Source of the DNA: BOG-908 sp965198825
GTDB lineage: Bacteria; Pseudomonadota; Alphaproteobacteria; Acetobacterales; Acetobacteraceae
DNA length: 64,000 bases
Direction of reading: 5' to 3'
Assembly: GCA_965198825.1 (NCBI GenBank)
Contig: CBDAQB010000001.1
Span: 1,116,001-1,180,000, forward strand
Positions within the stretch are counted from its first letter, which is position 1. Each line of letters begins with the position of its first letter. The position numbers and the translations under genes were made by a program. Below, one piece after another: positions 34,119 through 42,836 of the stretch. The notes under the pieces were generated by a model that saw only the letters and a list, made by a program, of their open reading frames with translations, had not been told where the DNA came from and did not search any database.

Positions 34119-35258
34119 ATGCCCGCCGCTCTCTCAGAGGCCGCAATCCTGCGGGTCATTGCCTCGCTCGTGGCAACGGAGCGCGCCCATCTCGGCACCG
34201 GCCGCGCCTGGGAAGCCGCGGGCTGGAACGCCGCCACCTCGTTTGGCGAGGCAGGCCTGGCGCTCGACAGCCTGGAACTTGTCGCCGCAAGCGACGTGGT
34301 CAGCCGCTTCTTCCGCCTGCACGAAACCGGCGCCGAAAACCAGTTGCGGAGCGAGGAAACGCTGGGCGGATGGGCCCGAAGGGTGTCCAACGCACTCGCA
34401 GGCGGCTCCACAAAGGGCTTCACCTTCGCCACCTCCGGCACCACAGGCCTGCCCAAGCTCTGCCGTCAGCCCGCCGCCACCCTGCGCGAGGAATGCATGG
34501 TGTGGCGCCAGATCTTCGCACCATGCGCGCGCATCGTCGCAACCGTCGCCGCCCACCACATCTACGGCTTCCTGTTCACCGTGCTTCTCCCCGACCTCAC
34601 CGGATGGCCGGTCCTGGACGCCCGCATGATGAACCAAGGCGCCCTTCGCGACGCCCTCCTGCCAACCGACCTGCTGGTCGGCTTCCCCACCAGCCTCACC
34701 GCCCTGCTGCGCCAGACACCCGACCTCCCCGCAGGCCTTTATGTGGTCAGTGCGACTTCCAGCCTTCCGCCCGAAACTCATCGGGCGCTCCAGGCACGCG
34801 GCGCGGCGCAAGTCATCGACATCTACGGCAGCACCGAAACCGCCGGCATCGCCTACCGGAACGATCCCGCTCTCCCCTTCACCCTCCTGCCGCGCTGGCG
34901 GCGAGGCATCAAAGATGGATCGCTGCTCGAAACATCCTCCAACACGCCATACCATCTGCCCGACCGCGTCTCCTGGGAAGGCGAACGCCTCCTCCGTCCC
35001 GCTGAACGGATCGACGGCGCGGTCCAGGTGGCAGGCGTGAACGTGTTCCCGGAGCAGATTGCCTCCCGCCTGCGCGCTCACCCAATAGTCGCCGACTGCA
35101 AGGTCGCGCTGGACACGACCCTGCCGGAGCCGCGTCTCAGAGCCTCGATCGTTCCGGCGCCAGGTATCGAAGGCGAGCGCGCGGCAGCCGCCTGCGCCCG
35201 TTGGGCCGCCCGCAATCTTTCTGCGCCTGAGCGGCCCGTTGGTTTTGAACAGTTTTAG
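34119..35258 (+). CDS. 4-coumarate:CoA ligase, PYP-activation type
   Basis: Adenylate-forming enzyme of 379 aa, much shorter than ordinary acyl-CoA ligases but the size I recall for PYP-associated ligases (pCL), which make p-coumaroyl-CoA for attachment to the PYP cysteine. Seen: P-loop FATSGTTGLPKLCR, VAAHHIYGFLF, YGSTETAGIAYR (A5-like), RLLRPAERIDGAVQVAG and VNVFPEQIASRL. The classical C-terminal lysine domain is reduced. Residues 1-85 do not look like an adenylation domain: ILRVIASLVATER, then GLALDSLELVAASDVV, resemble an acyl carrier protein, with Ser51 at the place of the phosphopantetheine serine. It ends the operon and is followed by a palindromic repeat. No tyrosine ammonia lyase gene is in the window. 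Confidence 0.88.
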   Translation: MPAALSEAAILRVIASLVATERAHLGTGRAWEAAGWNAATSFGEAGLALDSLELVAASDVVSRFFRLHETGAENQLRSEETLGGWARRVSNALAGGSTKGFTFATSGTTGLPKLCRQPAATLREECMVWRQIFAPCARIVATVAAHHIYGFLFTVLLPDLTGWPVLDARMMNQGALRDALLPTDLLVGFPTSLTALLRQTPDLPAGLYVVSATSSLPPETHRALQARGAAQVIDIYGSTETAGIAYRNDPALPFTLLPRWRRGIKDGSLLETSSNTPYHLPDRVSWEGERLLRPAERIDGAVQVAGVNVFPEQIASRLRAHPIVADCKVALDTTLPEPRLRASIVPAPGIEGERAAAACARWAARNLSAPERPVGFEQF

Positions 35259-35262
35259 GCAA

Positions 35263-35400
35263 GTGGCGGAAGAAATCTTCTTTTTTGAAAAAAAGAAGCA
35301 AAAAACTTTTGCGACTTTGGGCCGGGCTCGTGGATGTGCTGGGCCTTAAAATCCCAAAGTTTTTTGGTTCTTCTTTTTTAAAAAAGAACTGCTTGCTTTT
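35263..35400. repeat. Double-palindrome repeat, copy 5 (full)
   Basis: Arms about 35276-35312 and 35350-35390, centre gggccgggctcgtggatgtg. It starts 4 bp after the ligase stop and probably terminates the PYP operon. Confidence 0.9.
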
Positions 35401-35436
35401 AGCTTGCTACCAAACCACCCGCCCGGGGAAATCATC

Positions 35437-35844
35437 ATGATGCTGCAACACCGTTGGACCGCTCTCGTCACCTTGCTGGCGCTGCTGGCCTATTTCTGGA
35501 TGTGCATGCAAGTGGGCCGTGCGCGCGGCAAATCGGGCATCCACGCGCCCGCCATGACCGGCGACCCGCTTCTCGAACGCGCGGTGCGTGTCCACTACAA
35601 CACCCTCGAGTGGCTGCCGATCTTCCTGCCCAGTTTATGGCTCTTCGCCATCTTCTGGAGCGAAATCACCGCAGCAACTCTCGGCGTCATCTGGATCATC
35701 GGCCGCCTGATCTATGCCGTCGGCTACATGGCCGACCCAGCCAAGCGCAGCGCCGGCTTCCTTATCCAGTTCGCCGCCACCGCAATTCTTCTGATGGGAG
35801 CCTTAGTAAAGATCATTGTCAGCCTGGCGACCGGCGGTGTCTGA
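35437..35844 (+). CDS. MAPEG-family membrane protein
   Basis: Four-helix integral membrane protein, about 135 aa, of the MAPEG family (membrane-associated proteins in eicosanoid and glutathione metabolism). TM1 WTALVTLLALLAYFWMCMQV; the conserved ERAVRVHYNTLEWLPIFLPS motif; two more TMs to the C-terminus. Bacterial members have no firmly known role; some are glutathione-linked. ATG at 35437 with GGGGAAA upstream; a second ATG follows 3 bp later. Confidence 0.85.
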   Translation: MMLQHRWTALVTLLALLAYFWMCMQVGRARGKSGIHAPAMTGDPLLERAVRVHYNTLEWLPIFLPSLWLFAIFWSEITAATLGVIWIIGRLIYAVGYMADPAKRSAGFLIQFAATAILLMGALVKIIVSLATGGV

Positions 35845-35879
35845 GGTAGGAATATGATAAGGAAGGCGCCTCCTCTTCC

Positions 35880-36464
35880 TCAGCAAAATGCTGCCGCTTG
35901 CCGCGCCGTTCCACAACGGGAGGCCTGCTGCGTCAGCGCCTTGCGCATAAGCGGCAGGGTAGCGGTTTGTGTAAGCGCGTTGAGCGCATTGTTGACGGAG
36001 GCATCAACGATCCAGCTCTCGACGGGATCATCGACCAGCACCAGGGCAGTCGTGCTCGCAAAATTCGGCGAGCGGGTTCGATAGATCAGGCCCAGTCGGG
36101 GCATCGAGCCCTTCGCCGGCATTACGCCCGCCTGTGTCAGCCCGTCACACGAAAGCGTTTCGAAGTCGCCCCGGCCAATGGTCACAATTGCCCGCGACGC
36201 GCGGTCTTTTGCCTGCACCGTCAAACCGCACCACATGGCATTGAAATGGGAGCTTTGGCCAGGTTTGGGCGCGAAGCGGAACGAGGTAAGCGTCAGCTCA
36301 CCTGACGGTGTGACGAGGGACAATGTCCGATCGGTTGAGATTGGTGGCTGTACCGTGGGAAACATGGTAGCCAACTCGTCTGGCGTCGTGCCTCCCGCCG
36401 GCATGGTTTGGCATGCGATGCTTATGCAGGCGAGGATGGTGGTGACCCGGAGGCTGAACCGCAT
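35880..36464 (-). CDS. Hypothetical exported protein, partner of muramidase
   Basis: Unrecognised protein of 194 aa. An N-terminal hydrophobic segment (VTTILACISIAC) suggests export, and the cysteine there could make it a lipoprotein, though the lipobox is imperfect. The rest is rich in beta-strand-like stretches with several cysteines (WCGLTV, LSCDGL, SRCGTARQAAAFC), consistent with disulphides in the periplasm. The start lies 15 bp after the muramidase stop on the same strand, so the two are likely cotranscribed. An effector/immunity relationship is possible but untested; GC content here is visibly lower than in the flanks. Confidence 0.65.
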   Translation of the reverse strand: MRFSLRVTTILACISIACQTMPAGGTTPDELATMFPTVQPPISTDRTLSLVTPSGELTLTSFRFAPKPGQSSHFNAMWCGLTVQAKDRASRAIVTIGRGDFETLSCDGLTQAGVMPAKGSMPRLGLIYRTRSPNFASTTALVLVDDPVESWIVDASVNNALNALTQTATLPLMRKALTQQASRCGTARQAAAFC

Positions 36465-36479
36465 GGCTGATACTTCCTG

Positions 36480-37376
36480 CTATTTGCGTGCGGAGGGCGC
36501 TGGAGGCGCAGCCGGGGGCGCCAATCTGGTATAGGCGGCAGCCATGTTGGTATCGTAGCTGTTATCGGCATAAGCCGGCCCGTTATAGGCGGTAGCGAAG
36601 TTTGCCCAGTTCTTATCCTGCAACGCCTTCTTCGCACTGGGCGACGCATTGATGTAGCCGATGAAAGCGTCGAGTTGACGCTGCTCGCTGGTCATCATCG
36701 CAGTCACGAAATCCTCTACAGAGGCGAACCCGGCCTCGGCGTAGTAGCGGCCGACAATCTGGAACGCGCCCCAGGAGGCCGATTGCAGGGCGGGGTGCTC
36801 GTCCAGCACAGCCGCTCGCCAAAGTTTGGGATATTGCTCAGAGTCCCGCCCGTAGCCGCCTCTGACGGTGTTTGCGATGTCGGGATGTGTGGAATTGAAG
36901 GAACTGTGCGTCAACGCCGAGAACACGTGACGCTCATACAGGATGGACGGCCGGCCTAGGCTGTCCCAGGCCAAGCTTTGAGTCTCCGTCTCCGCCACGG
37001 CCTGGATCGCCGCAGTCTCACAACCGAGCATTTTGGCCGCTGCTTCGTAGTTTGATGCGGTCAGCGTGCCTGGTGTGTGACCGGCCGGGGGCTGATCGAA
37101 TATCCGATGGCGAGGTTTGGGGATGTTCGACCGGTCGAGCTGCTTGATAGTGAAGTATCCGGGAGATACCACTCCATCCTGGGTCAGCAAGACTGCAGCG
37201 TTTTTCTGAAATTCGCGTATAGCCGTCAGTGTCGCGTCATCCATTACACCAGTCACCTGCGGTGCGGGCTTGGTGTCGAGCCAAGCTGCATGGCGCTGCA
37301 GATCCTGCTGTATGGCACTTACGTCCTTCGCGCGGTTCTCGCCTCGCTTACCAACGCTAGCGGTAATGCCTGGCAC
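36480..37376 (-). CDS. N-acetylmuramidase with peptidoglycan-binding domain
   Basis: Protein of 298 aa. Residues about 15-75 look like a PG_binding_1 module (VSAIQQDLQRHAAW, MDDATLTAIREFQKNA). Residues about 100-285 match the N-acetylmuramidase (DUF3380) family: AIQAVAETET, then LGRPSILYERHVFS, SASWGAFQIVGRYY and FIGYIN. Such enzymes cleave the MurNAc-beta-1,4-GlcNAc bond and occur as phage endolysins and secretion-system effectors. There is no signal peptide and no phage genes nearby. GTG start. The expected catalytic glutamate lies in AETET. Confidence 0.82.
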   Translation of the reverse strand: MPGITASVGKRGENRAKDVSAIQQDLQRHAAWLDTKPAPQVTGVMDDATLTAIREFQKNAAVLLTQDGVVSPGYFTIKQLDRSNIPKPRHRIFDQPPAGHTPGTLTASNYEAAAKMLGCETAAIQAVAETETQSLAWDSLGRPSILYERHVFSALTHSSFNSTHPDIANTVRGGYGRDSEQYPKLWRAAVLDEHPALQSASWGAFQIVGRYYAEAGFASVEDFVTAMMTSEQRQLDAFIGYINASPSAKKALQDKNWANFATAYNGPAYADNSYDTNMAAAYTRLAPPAAPPAPSARK

Positions 37377-37601
37377 GCTTTAGCACTCCACCTTTATGCT
37401 TCGGCAACGACTAGGAGTGCCAGTTGTTCCATAATCCCCCACTTCACGTAAGCGATGGGGCAGTCGGCAGCGTTTTGTCCGTGACGCTCCCGGTCACCGT
37501 CTGCTCGCTTGCCCCATTTGCGGCCACATTACGTTGAGCCCAGAAGACGGGGGTCTGGGGCAGAGCCCCAGCCTTACTTCCGCTTACCGCTGACTCCCCA
37601 C
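37377..37601. other. Intergenic region with GGGGC repeat fragment
   Basis: About 225 bp between two minus-strand genes, upstream of the muramidase and downstream of the WcbI-like gene. At about 37549-37572 it contains a fragment of the ggggctctgcccc repeat family (ggtctggggcagagcccca). The muramidase promoter must be here; I see no clear -35/-10 pair. Confidence 0.5.
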
Positions 37602-39113
37602 CTAACCATCCCGCCGAAACAGCCGGGACAAAAATCCAGCCCGAGGCGCCTCGGGCGGCAGCTCGGGCGGCAACACCGGGCGCAAAGGCGGCGGCGGCAT
37701 GGTTTCCGGCATGGCGCTGAACGGCCGGTCCGTAACCCCGACCAGCCCCTGGTGCTTCGGCAGCAGCCGCGGAAGCACCTGGATCAGTTCGGCGGCGGGG
37801 GCCAGGGGAATGCGCGGGTCGCGGGCAGGGGGCGCCTGCACCGGGATGCTGTCCGGTTCGCCGAAGCGCGGCAGTTCCACATAGGCTTGCGGCGCAGGGG
37901 GCTCGATTTCCGGCTTGAAGGCGATGTCGGGCTCGGCCGGCTCGCGCCGCGTTTCAGGCGCCAGCAACCCTGGCGGGGGGCCGTCGCGCCGGCTCAGGCT
38001 GGGAAACGGCGTGAATTCGATCGGGCTGCTCTCGACCGGGAGGTGGCTTTGCACCGGCACCGCCACGCGCGGCGCCATGATGGCGGGCGCTGTGCCGGCT
38101 TCCGTCGGCTCCTCCTCGAGTTCGGCCGCGAGCGGCACGGAAGCCAGCTTCCCCGCCGCCGCCCTCTGCGCCGCCTCGAGCACCCGTTGGCCGCGGCGTG
38201 AGCCTGGCGAGCGCAGCAGCGCTTTTTCGAGTTCTGGGATCGCGCCTGCCGGATCTTCCGTGGCGCGGGCGATGGCCTGGTGAAGCGGCTCATTCCACTC
38301 GAACCGGTAGTAGCGCCGGCAATATTCCTCGAAAGTGAAACGCCCCTCGTTGTTCATCGGGCTCCGCCTGTCCGCAGGCAGGAACCCCAGTCCGAAATGC
38401 GAAACGATGGAGGGATGGATCGGCATGGACCCGCCCTGGAACGGCGCGCTCCTGATCTGCCCGACCTTCGACGGCTCGGCCTCGAGACGCATGAACACGC
38501 CTGCCGCCAGCCGCTGCACCAGCGGCAATCCAAGTCTCTCGCGCGACAGGAATAGCCCGCTCGTCCGGAACGCGCTGGCGATATATTTGGCCACCGAGAA
38601 CCCGGTCTCGTCGTCCAGCCGCTGCTGCATCGCCTGGCGCGCATCGAGCATGGCGTCGAGCCCACTCTCCTGGACGATGTCCAGCGCCAGGTAGCGATCG
38701 ACCGCCTCGTCCTCGCCGATCCCCTGTTCCATCAGCGAATCGAGGTAGCTGTCGCCGAAATCGGCAGGGTAGGGGCCTCCCGGGAGAACGAACTCGCCCC
38801 GGTTCAGCGGATGCGGCCGCCCGGCGTTCGGCCACAGGAAGTCGGCCATCACATAGGGCACCTGCAGCAGGGTGACGCCCGGCCGCAACATGTCCTTCGT
38901 CAGCGTGCTGCCGATCTTTCCTTCGCCGGACTCGCGTGTCTCGCTCAGCAGCACATCGGCGTTGTCCATCGCCCGCCGCGCGGCATCGCGCCCGACCGCC
39001 TCCGCGCCGATGTAGATGATCTCTTCGTCTGTCTCGCTCGCCACGATGGCGCGGTAGAGACGTGCCAGAGCCCGGATCTGCTGCCCGCCGGCAAAAACAA
39101 TCCGCCTAGCCAT
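37602..39113 (-). CDS. WcbI-like polysaccharide biosynthesis protein
   Basis: Protein of 503 aa. The N-terminal two thirds match the WcbI-type putative acetyltransferase domain of capsule clusters: RIVFAGGQQIRALARLYR (GNCQ-like first motif), DNADVLLSETRE, VTLLQVPYVMADFLWPNAGRP, and later SMPIHPSIVSHFGLGFL with the conserved His. The last 170 residues are Pro/Glu-rich, variable and probably disordered. The ATG at 39113 places the first motif at the N-terminus as in the family. Divergent from hldE. Suggests surface polysaccharide modification. Confidence 0.75.
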   Translation of the reverse strand: MARRIVFAGGQQIRALARLYRAIVASETDEEIIYIGAEAVGRDAARRAMDNADVLLSETRESGEGKIGSTLTKDMLRPGVTLLQVPYVMADFLWPNAGRPHPLNRGEFVLPGGPYPADFGDSYLDSLMEQGIGEDEAVDRYLALDIVQESGLDAMLDARQAMQQRLDDETGFSVAKYIASAFRTSGLFLSRERLGLPLVQRLAAGVFMRLEAEPSKVGQIRSAPFQGGSMPIHPSIVSHFGLGFLPADRRSPMNNEGRFTFEEYCRRYYRFEWNEPLHQAIARATEDPAGAIPELEKALLRSPGSRRGQRVLEAAQRAAAGKLASVPLAAELEEEPTEAGTAPAIMAPRVAVPVQSHLPVESSPIEFTPFPSLSRRDGPPPGLLAPETRREPAEPDIAFKPEIEPPAPQAYVELPRFGEPDSIPVQAPPARDPRIPLAPAAELIQVLPRLLPKHQGLVGVTDRPFSAMPETMPPPPLRPVLPPELPPEAPRAGFLSRLFRRDG

Positions 39114-39258
39114 AAAGCCTTCTAGCCATGAGAAACGCTGCACTCCGCCATACACGGATTATCCACCGTTCCCCCCCGAAAGATCAACCAGCCCACCCTT
39201 GAGATGCCACACAGCCGCCGCCCGTGGCGCACTCCACAAACCCTGCTAAGAGCCCGGC

Positions 39259-40695
39259 ATGGATTTCAGCCAACTGACCGTCCTGTGCGCCGGCGACGTC
39301 ATGCTCGATCGTTTCGTCCATGGCGACATCGAGCGCATCTCCCCCGAAGCGCCTGTCCCTGTCATTCGCCTTCGCGAAACACGCGAAATGCTGGGCGGCG
39401 CAGGCAACGTTGCGAGCAACATCGCCTCGCTCGGCGGCCGCGCCATCCTCCTGGGCCTGGTCGGCGCAGACGACCCTGGCCACCGGCTCCGTGACCTCGC
39501 AGGGCAGGCCGGCCGGATCGTCCCCGCCCTGGTCGAGACCGCCCACCGTCCCACCATCTGCAAAACCCGCTTCTTCGCCGGCCGTCAGCAAGTCGTCCGC
39601 GCCGACGAGGAAAGCAGCGCGCCTCTCCATCCGGACGAAGAAGCAGCCCTCCTCGCCCGCCTCGACTCGCACCTGGCGCAGGCGCAGGCGCTCATCCTTT
39701 CCGACTACAGCAAGGGCGTCCTCAGCCTGGGCTTCCTGCGCCACGCCATCGCCGCAGCCCATGCGCTCAAAATCCCGGTCTTCGTCGACCCCAAGCGCAC
39801 CGATTTCACCGCCTACGCCGGCGCCACCTGCATCACGCCAAACCTGCGCGAATTCGCCGCCGCCTCAGGTGCCACCGACACGAAAACCGAAGCCGGCATC
39901 GCCGCCGCCGCTCTCCCGCTCCTCGAACGCGCCGACGCGAACGCCATCCTCGTCACCCGCTCCGAACGCGGCATGACACTCGTCGAGCGCAACGGCGACA
40001 TCGCCACGGCCCCCGCACGCGCCCGCGAAGTCTTCGATGTCTCTGGCGCCGGCGACACCGTCATCGCCACCCTGGCCCTGGCCCACGCCGGCGGCCGAAC
40101 CCTCGCCGCCGCCATGCACGTCGCCAACGCCGCCGCCGGCGTCGTCGTCAGCAAACTCGGCACCGCCACAGCCGACATCGCCGAAGTCATGCACGAACTC
40201 GCAGCCCAGGACACGGTCACGCAAGTTGCCGGCCTCACCCCGCGCGACCAGGCCCAGGCCCTGGTCACCCGCTGGCGCGACCAGGGCTACGCGGTCGGCT
40301 TCACCAACGGCTGCTTCGACATCCTCCACCCAGGCCACGTCTCGCTTCTGGCCTTCTCCCGCCGCCAATGCGACCGTCTCATCGTCGCCCTCAACACCGA
40401 CGACAGCATCCGCCGCCTCAAAGGCCCAGACCGCCCCGTCAACGAACTCGCCCGCCGCGCGCAGGTCATGGCCGCCATCCGCTACGTCGACTGCGTCATC
40501 GCCTTTGACGAAGACACCCCGCTCGCCCTCATCGAAACCCTCCTCCCCGACGTCCTCATCAAAGGCGCCGACTACACCACCGAGCAGGTGGTAGGCGCCG
40601 CCGCGGTCCAAGCCGCCGGCGGCCGCGTCGTGCTGGCGGAGTTGGTGCCGGGCCAGTCGACGACTAAAATCATTGAGAAGTTGCAAGGGAAGTAA
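39259..40695 (+). CDS. hldE: Bifunctional heptose-7-P kinase / heptose-1-P adenylyltransferase
   Basis: LPS core heptose pathway enzyme, 478 aa. N-terminal PfkB/ribokinase domain (GGAGNVASNIASLGG, and the catalytic FDVSGAGDTVIATLALAH near residue 265) and C-terminal nucleotidyltransferase domain (GFTNGCFDILHPGHVSLL near 352, with IKGADYTTEQVVGA at the end). Produces ADP-glycero-manno-heptose precursor. The gene is intact and of standard length; a palindromic repeat overlaps its stop codon. Confidence 0.95.
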   Translation: MDFSQLTVLCAGDVMLDRFVHGDIERISPEAPVPVIRLRETREMLGGAGNVASNIASLGGRAILLGLVGADDPGHRLRDLAGQAGRIVPALVETAHRPTICKTRFFAGRQQVVRADEESSAPLHPDEEAALLARLDSHLAQAQALILSDYSKGVLSLGFLRHAIAAAHALKIPVFVDPKRTDFTAYAGATCITPNLREFAAASGATDTKTEAGIAAAALPLLERADANAILVTRSERGMTLVERNGDIATAPARAREVFDVSGAGDTVIATLALAHAGGRTLAAAMHVANAAAGVVVSKLGTATADIAEVMHELAAQDTVTQVAGLTPRDQAQALVTRWRDQGYAVGFTNGCFDILHPGHVSLLAFSRRQCDRLIVALNTDDSIRRLKGPDRPVNELARRAQVMAAIRYVDCVIAFDEDTPLALIETLLPDVLIKGADYTTEQVVGAAAVQAAGGRVVLAELVPGQSTTKIIEKLQGK

Positions 40696-40820
40696 GCAGT
40701 TCTTTTTTGAAAAAAAGAACCAAAAAACTTTTGCGATGTGGGACCGAGATCGTGGAAACGCCCGGCCCAAACGTCCAAAAGTTTTTTGCTTCTTTTTTTC
40801 AAAAAAGAAGTCCTTCCTTT
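40692..40820. repeat. Double-palindrome repeat, copy 6 (full)
   Basis: Arms about 40700-40734 and 40775-40812, centre gggaccgagatcgtggaaac. It fills the gap between two convergent genes and touches both stop codons, an ideal bidirectional terminator position. Confidence 0.9.
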
Positions 40821-42632
40821 CTACCTTCTATCCAAAGCCACTTGCCTAAACAGCAAAGTCGGCAACCCCCCACCCATAACCCCCTTCATCGGCCGGTCAT
40901 CATCCCGCCCGATCCAAATTCCGATAACCCTTCCATCCACACCGCCAATAAACCACGCATCTCGATTATCCTGCGTAGTCCCCGTCTTTCCCGCGACGAA
41001 CCGCCCGCCGATTGCCGCCCCACGCCCCGTCCCGCGCGAAACGACAGCCCCCATCATCCGCACCATCATCGCCGCGTGATCAGCCGACATCACCTGCCGT
41101 TCTTCAGCCGGAACAACCGGAATAGCGTGGCCATCAGCCACCGCGCTCTCCACCGCGCGCGCCGCCACGGCATGTCCCCCATTGAAAAAAGCTGCATAGG
41201 CGCAGGACATTTCCAGCAACCCCACCTCGCCTGTCCCTAAGGCCAATGAAGGCAAGTCGGGCAACTTCTCCGCAATCCCCAGCCGATGCGCGACGGCTGC
41301 AATCGCAGAAGGTCCACCTGACTCCTGCATCAACCGCACCGACGACGTATTCAAGCTCTCTGCAAATGCCTCTTCCAGCGTCACATTGCCGCGAAAGCCA
41401 GGCTCGAAATCCACCGGGCTCCAATCCCCGATCCTTAAGGGCGCATCGAGCACGATGTCATCCGGCCGCATCCCGTGCTCCAGCGCAGCCAGCCACACGA
41501 AAGCCTTGAAAGCCGACCCAGGCTGACGCCGCGCAATCGTCGCGCGGTTGTAGGCCCCCTGGGCGTAATCCCGCCCGCCGACCAGCGCCCGCACGGCGCC
41601 TGTCGCCGCATCCAGCACCACCACCGCACCCTGCGTCGCGCCCACCCGGCGCCCGGGCCCATCCAGCACTGCCGCCAACTGGCTTTCGGCGGCCGCCTGC
41701 AAAGGCAGGTCGAGCGTGCTGTGAACCACCGCGTCCGTCCCGGGCGGCACCAGCGCCTGCGCCTGGCTTGCCGCCCAATCCGCGAACCACCCGCCGCCTG
41801 CCACCCTTCCGGCGAATTTGATCTTCTTGGCCGCGTCGTCCGCCTCGGCCTGCCCGATCATCCCGGCATCGACCATCGCGCCAAGCACCTCATGCGCCCG
41901 CGCCGCCGCCGCCGCCGCGTCGGCCCGCGGATTGAAGCGCGACGGCGCCCGCGGCAGCCCCGCCAGAACCGCCGCCTGCCACAGCGTAACCTTCGTTGCC
42001 GGCACCCCGAAATACAGCCGCGACGCCGCATCCATCCCCCAGGCGCCAGACCCGAGATAAACCCGGTTCAGCCAGATCTCTAAAATCTCCGCCTTGGTAA
42101 AATGCCGCTCCAGCCAGAGCGTCAGCATCACCTCCTGTATTTTCCGGCGGAACGTCCGCGCATTGGTCAGGAACAGGTTCTTCGCCACCTGCTGCGTAAT
42201 GGTCGATCCGCCCTGCGCGATATGCCCGCGGAACACATCGATCACCGCCGCACGCAGCATGCCGCGCACATCGAGCCCCCAGTGCGACCAGAACCGCCTG
42301 TCCTCCACCGCCACCGCGGCTTCAGGCAAATACTTCGGCAATTGCGAAAGCCGCAGCGGGTCCCCCACAAGGTCACCGTAGGTCGCCACCGTCCGCCCGC
42401 GATCGTCCTGCAGCACCAAGCTCGGCCGCCGCACCGCATCGAGCGCGTCCTCCGGCTTCGGAAGATCCCGCGCGAACCACACGAGCATCACACCCAGCCC
42501 CACCGCGCCCCACACCGCGGCAATGACCGCCCACCTGACCAGCCGCCACGGCACGCGCCGCCGACGCCGCACCACAGGCGCCGCCTGCCGCGGCGCCAAA
42601 GCCACATCCGTCGTCAAGGGAGCCCGATACAT
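40821..42632 (-). CDS. Class A penicillin-binding protein (PBP1-type)
   Basis: Bifunctional cell-wall synthase, about 603 aa. N-terminal TM WAVIAAVWGAVGLGVMLVWF; GT51 glycosyltransferase motifs VAVEDRRFWSHWGLD and GGSTITQQVAKNLFL; transpeptidase motifs SxxK in GSAFKAFVWL, SLN in AESLNTSSVRL and KTGT in VAGKTGTTQDNRDAWFIG. Polymerises and crosslinks peptidoglycan in the periplasm. The frame is open as far as 42815, but that would overlap the tRNA-Leu gene; the ATG at 42632 gives the cytoplasmic tail and TM expected. Confidence 0.92.
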   Translation of the reverse strand: MYRAPLTTDVALAPRQAAPVVRRRRRVPWRLVRWAVIAAVWGAVGLGVMLVWFARDLPKPEDALDAVRRPSLVLQDDRGRTVATYGDLVGDPLRLSQLPKYLPEAAVAVEDRRFWSHWGLDVRGMLRAAVIDVFRGHIAQGGSTITQQVAKNLFLTNARTFRRKIQEVMLTLWLERHFTKAEILEIWLNRVYLGSGAWGMDAASRLYFGVPATKVTLWQAAVLAGLPRAPSRFNPRADAAAAAARAHEVLGAMVDAGMIGQAEADDAAKKIKFAGRVAGGGWFADWAASQAQALVPPGTDAVVHSTLDLPLQAAAESQLAAVLDGPGRRVGATQGAVVVLDAATGAVRALVGGRDYAQGAYNRATIARRQPGSAFKAFVWLAALEHGMRPDDIVLDAPLRIGDWSPVDFEPGFRGNVTLEEAFAESLNTSSVRLMQESGGPSAIAAVAHRLGIAEKLPDLPSLALGTGEVGLLEMSCAYAAFFNGGHAVAARAVESAVADGHAIPVVPAEERQVMSADHAAMMVRMMGAVVSRGTGRGAAIGGRFVAGKTGTTQDNRDAWFIGGVDGRVIGIWIGRDDDRPMKGVMGGGLPTLLFRQVALDRR

Positions 42633-42733
42633 CGCCACCCTGAGTACAGGTGCGGCCGCGCCGAGGCAAAGCCACCCTACCGAGCCCCTGGACATGCAGG
42701 GATGGCGGCGGCAATGAGCAAGCGCGCCTCGAT

Positions 42734-42814
42734 GCCCGCCTGGCGAAATGGTAGACGCAGCAGACTTAAAATCTGCGGCCTTCGGGTGTACCGGTTCAAG
42801 TCCGGTGGCGGGCA
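42734..42814 (+). tRNA. tRNA-Leu (anticodon TAA)
   Basis: Acceptor stem gcccgcc pairs with ggcgggc; D-arm contains aaatggtagacgc; anticodon stem gcaga/tctgc encloses cttaaaa (anticodon TAA); an extended variable arm (ggccttcgggtgt) marks it as class II; T-arm accggttcaagtccggt. CCA is not encoded. It lies upstream of the PBP gene on the opposite strand. Confidence 0.95.
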
Positions 42815-42836
42815 TGTCAGCCGGACTGAACCGACC

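Noticed and set aside
36480..37376. Prophage remnant around the muramidase
   Set aside because: No integrase, terminase, capsid or tail genes and no att-like repeats nearby.
42633..42815. Longer N-terminus of the class A PBP
   Set aside because: It would overlap the tRNA-Leu gene on the other strand and lacks a family-like sequence.
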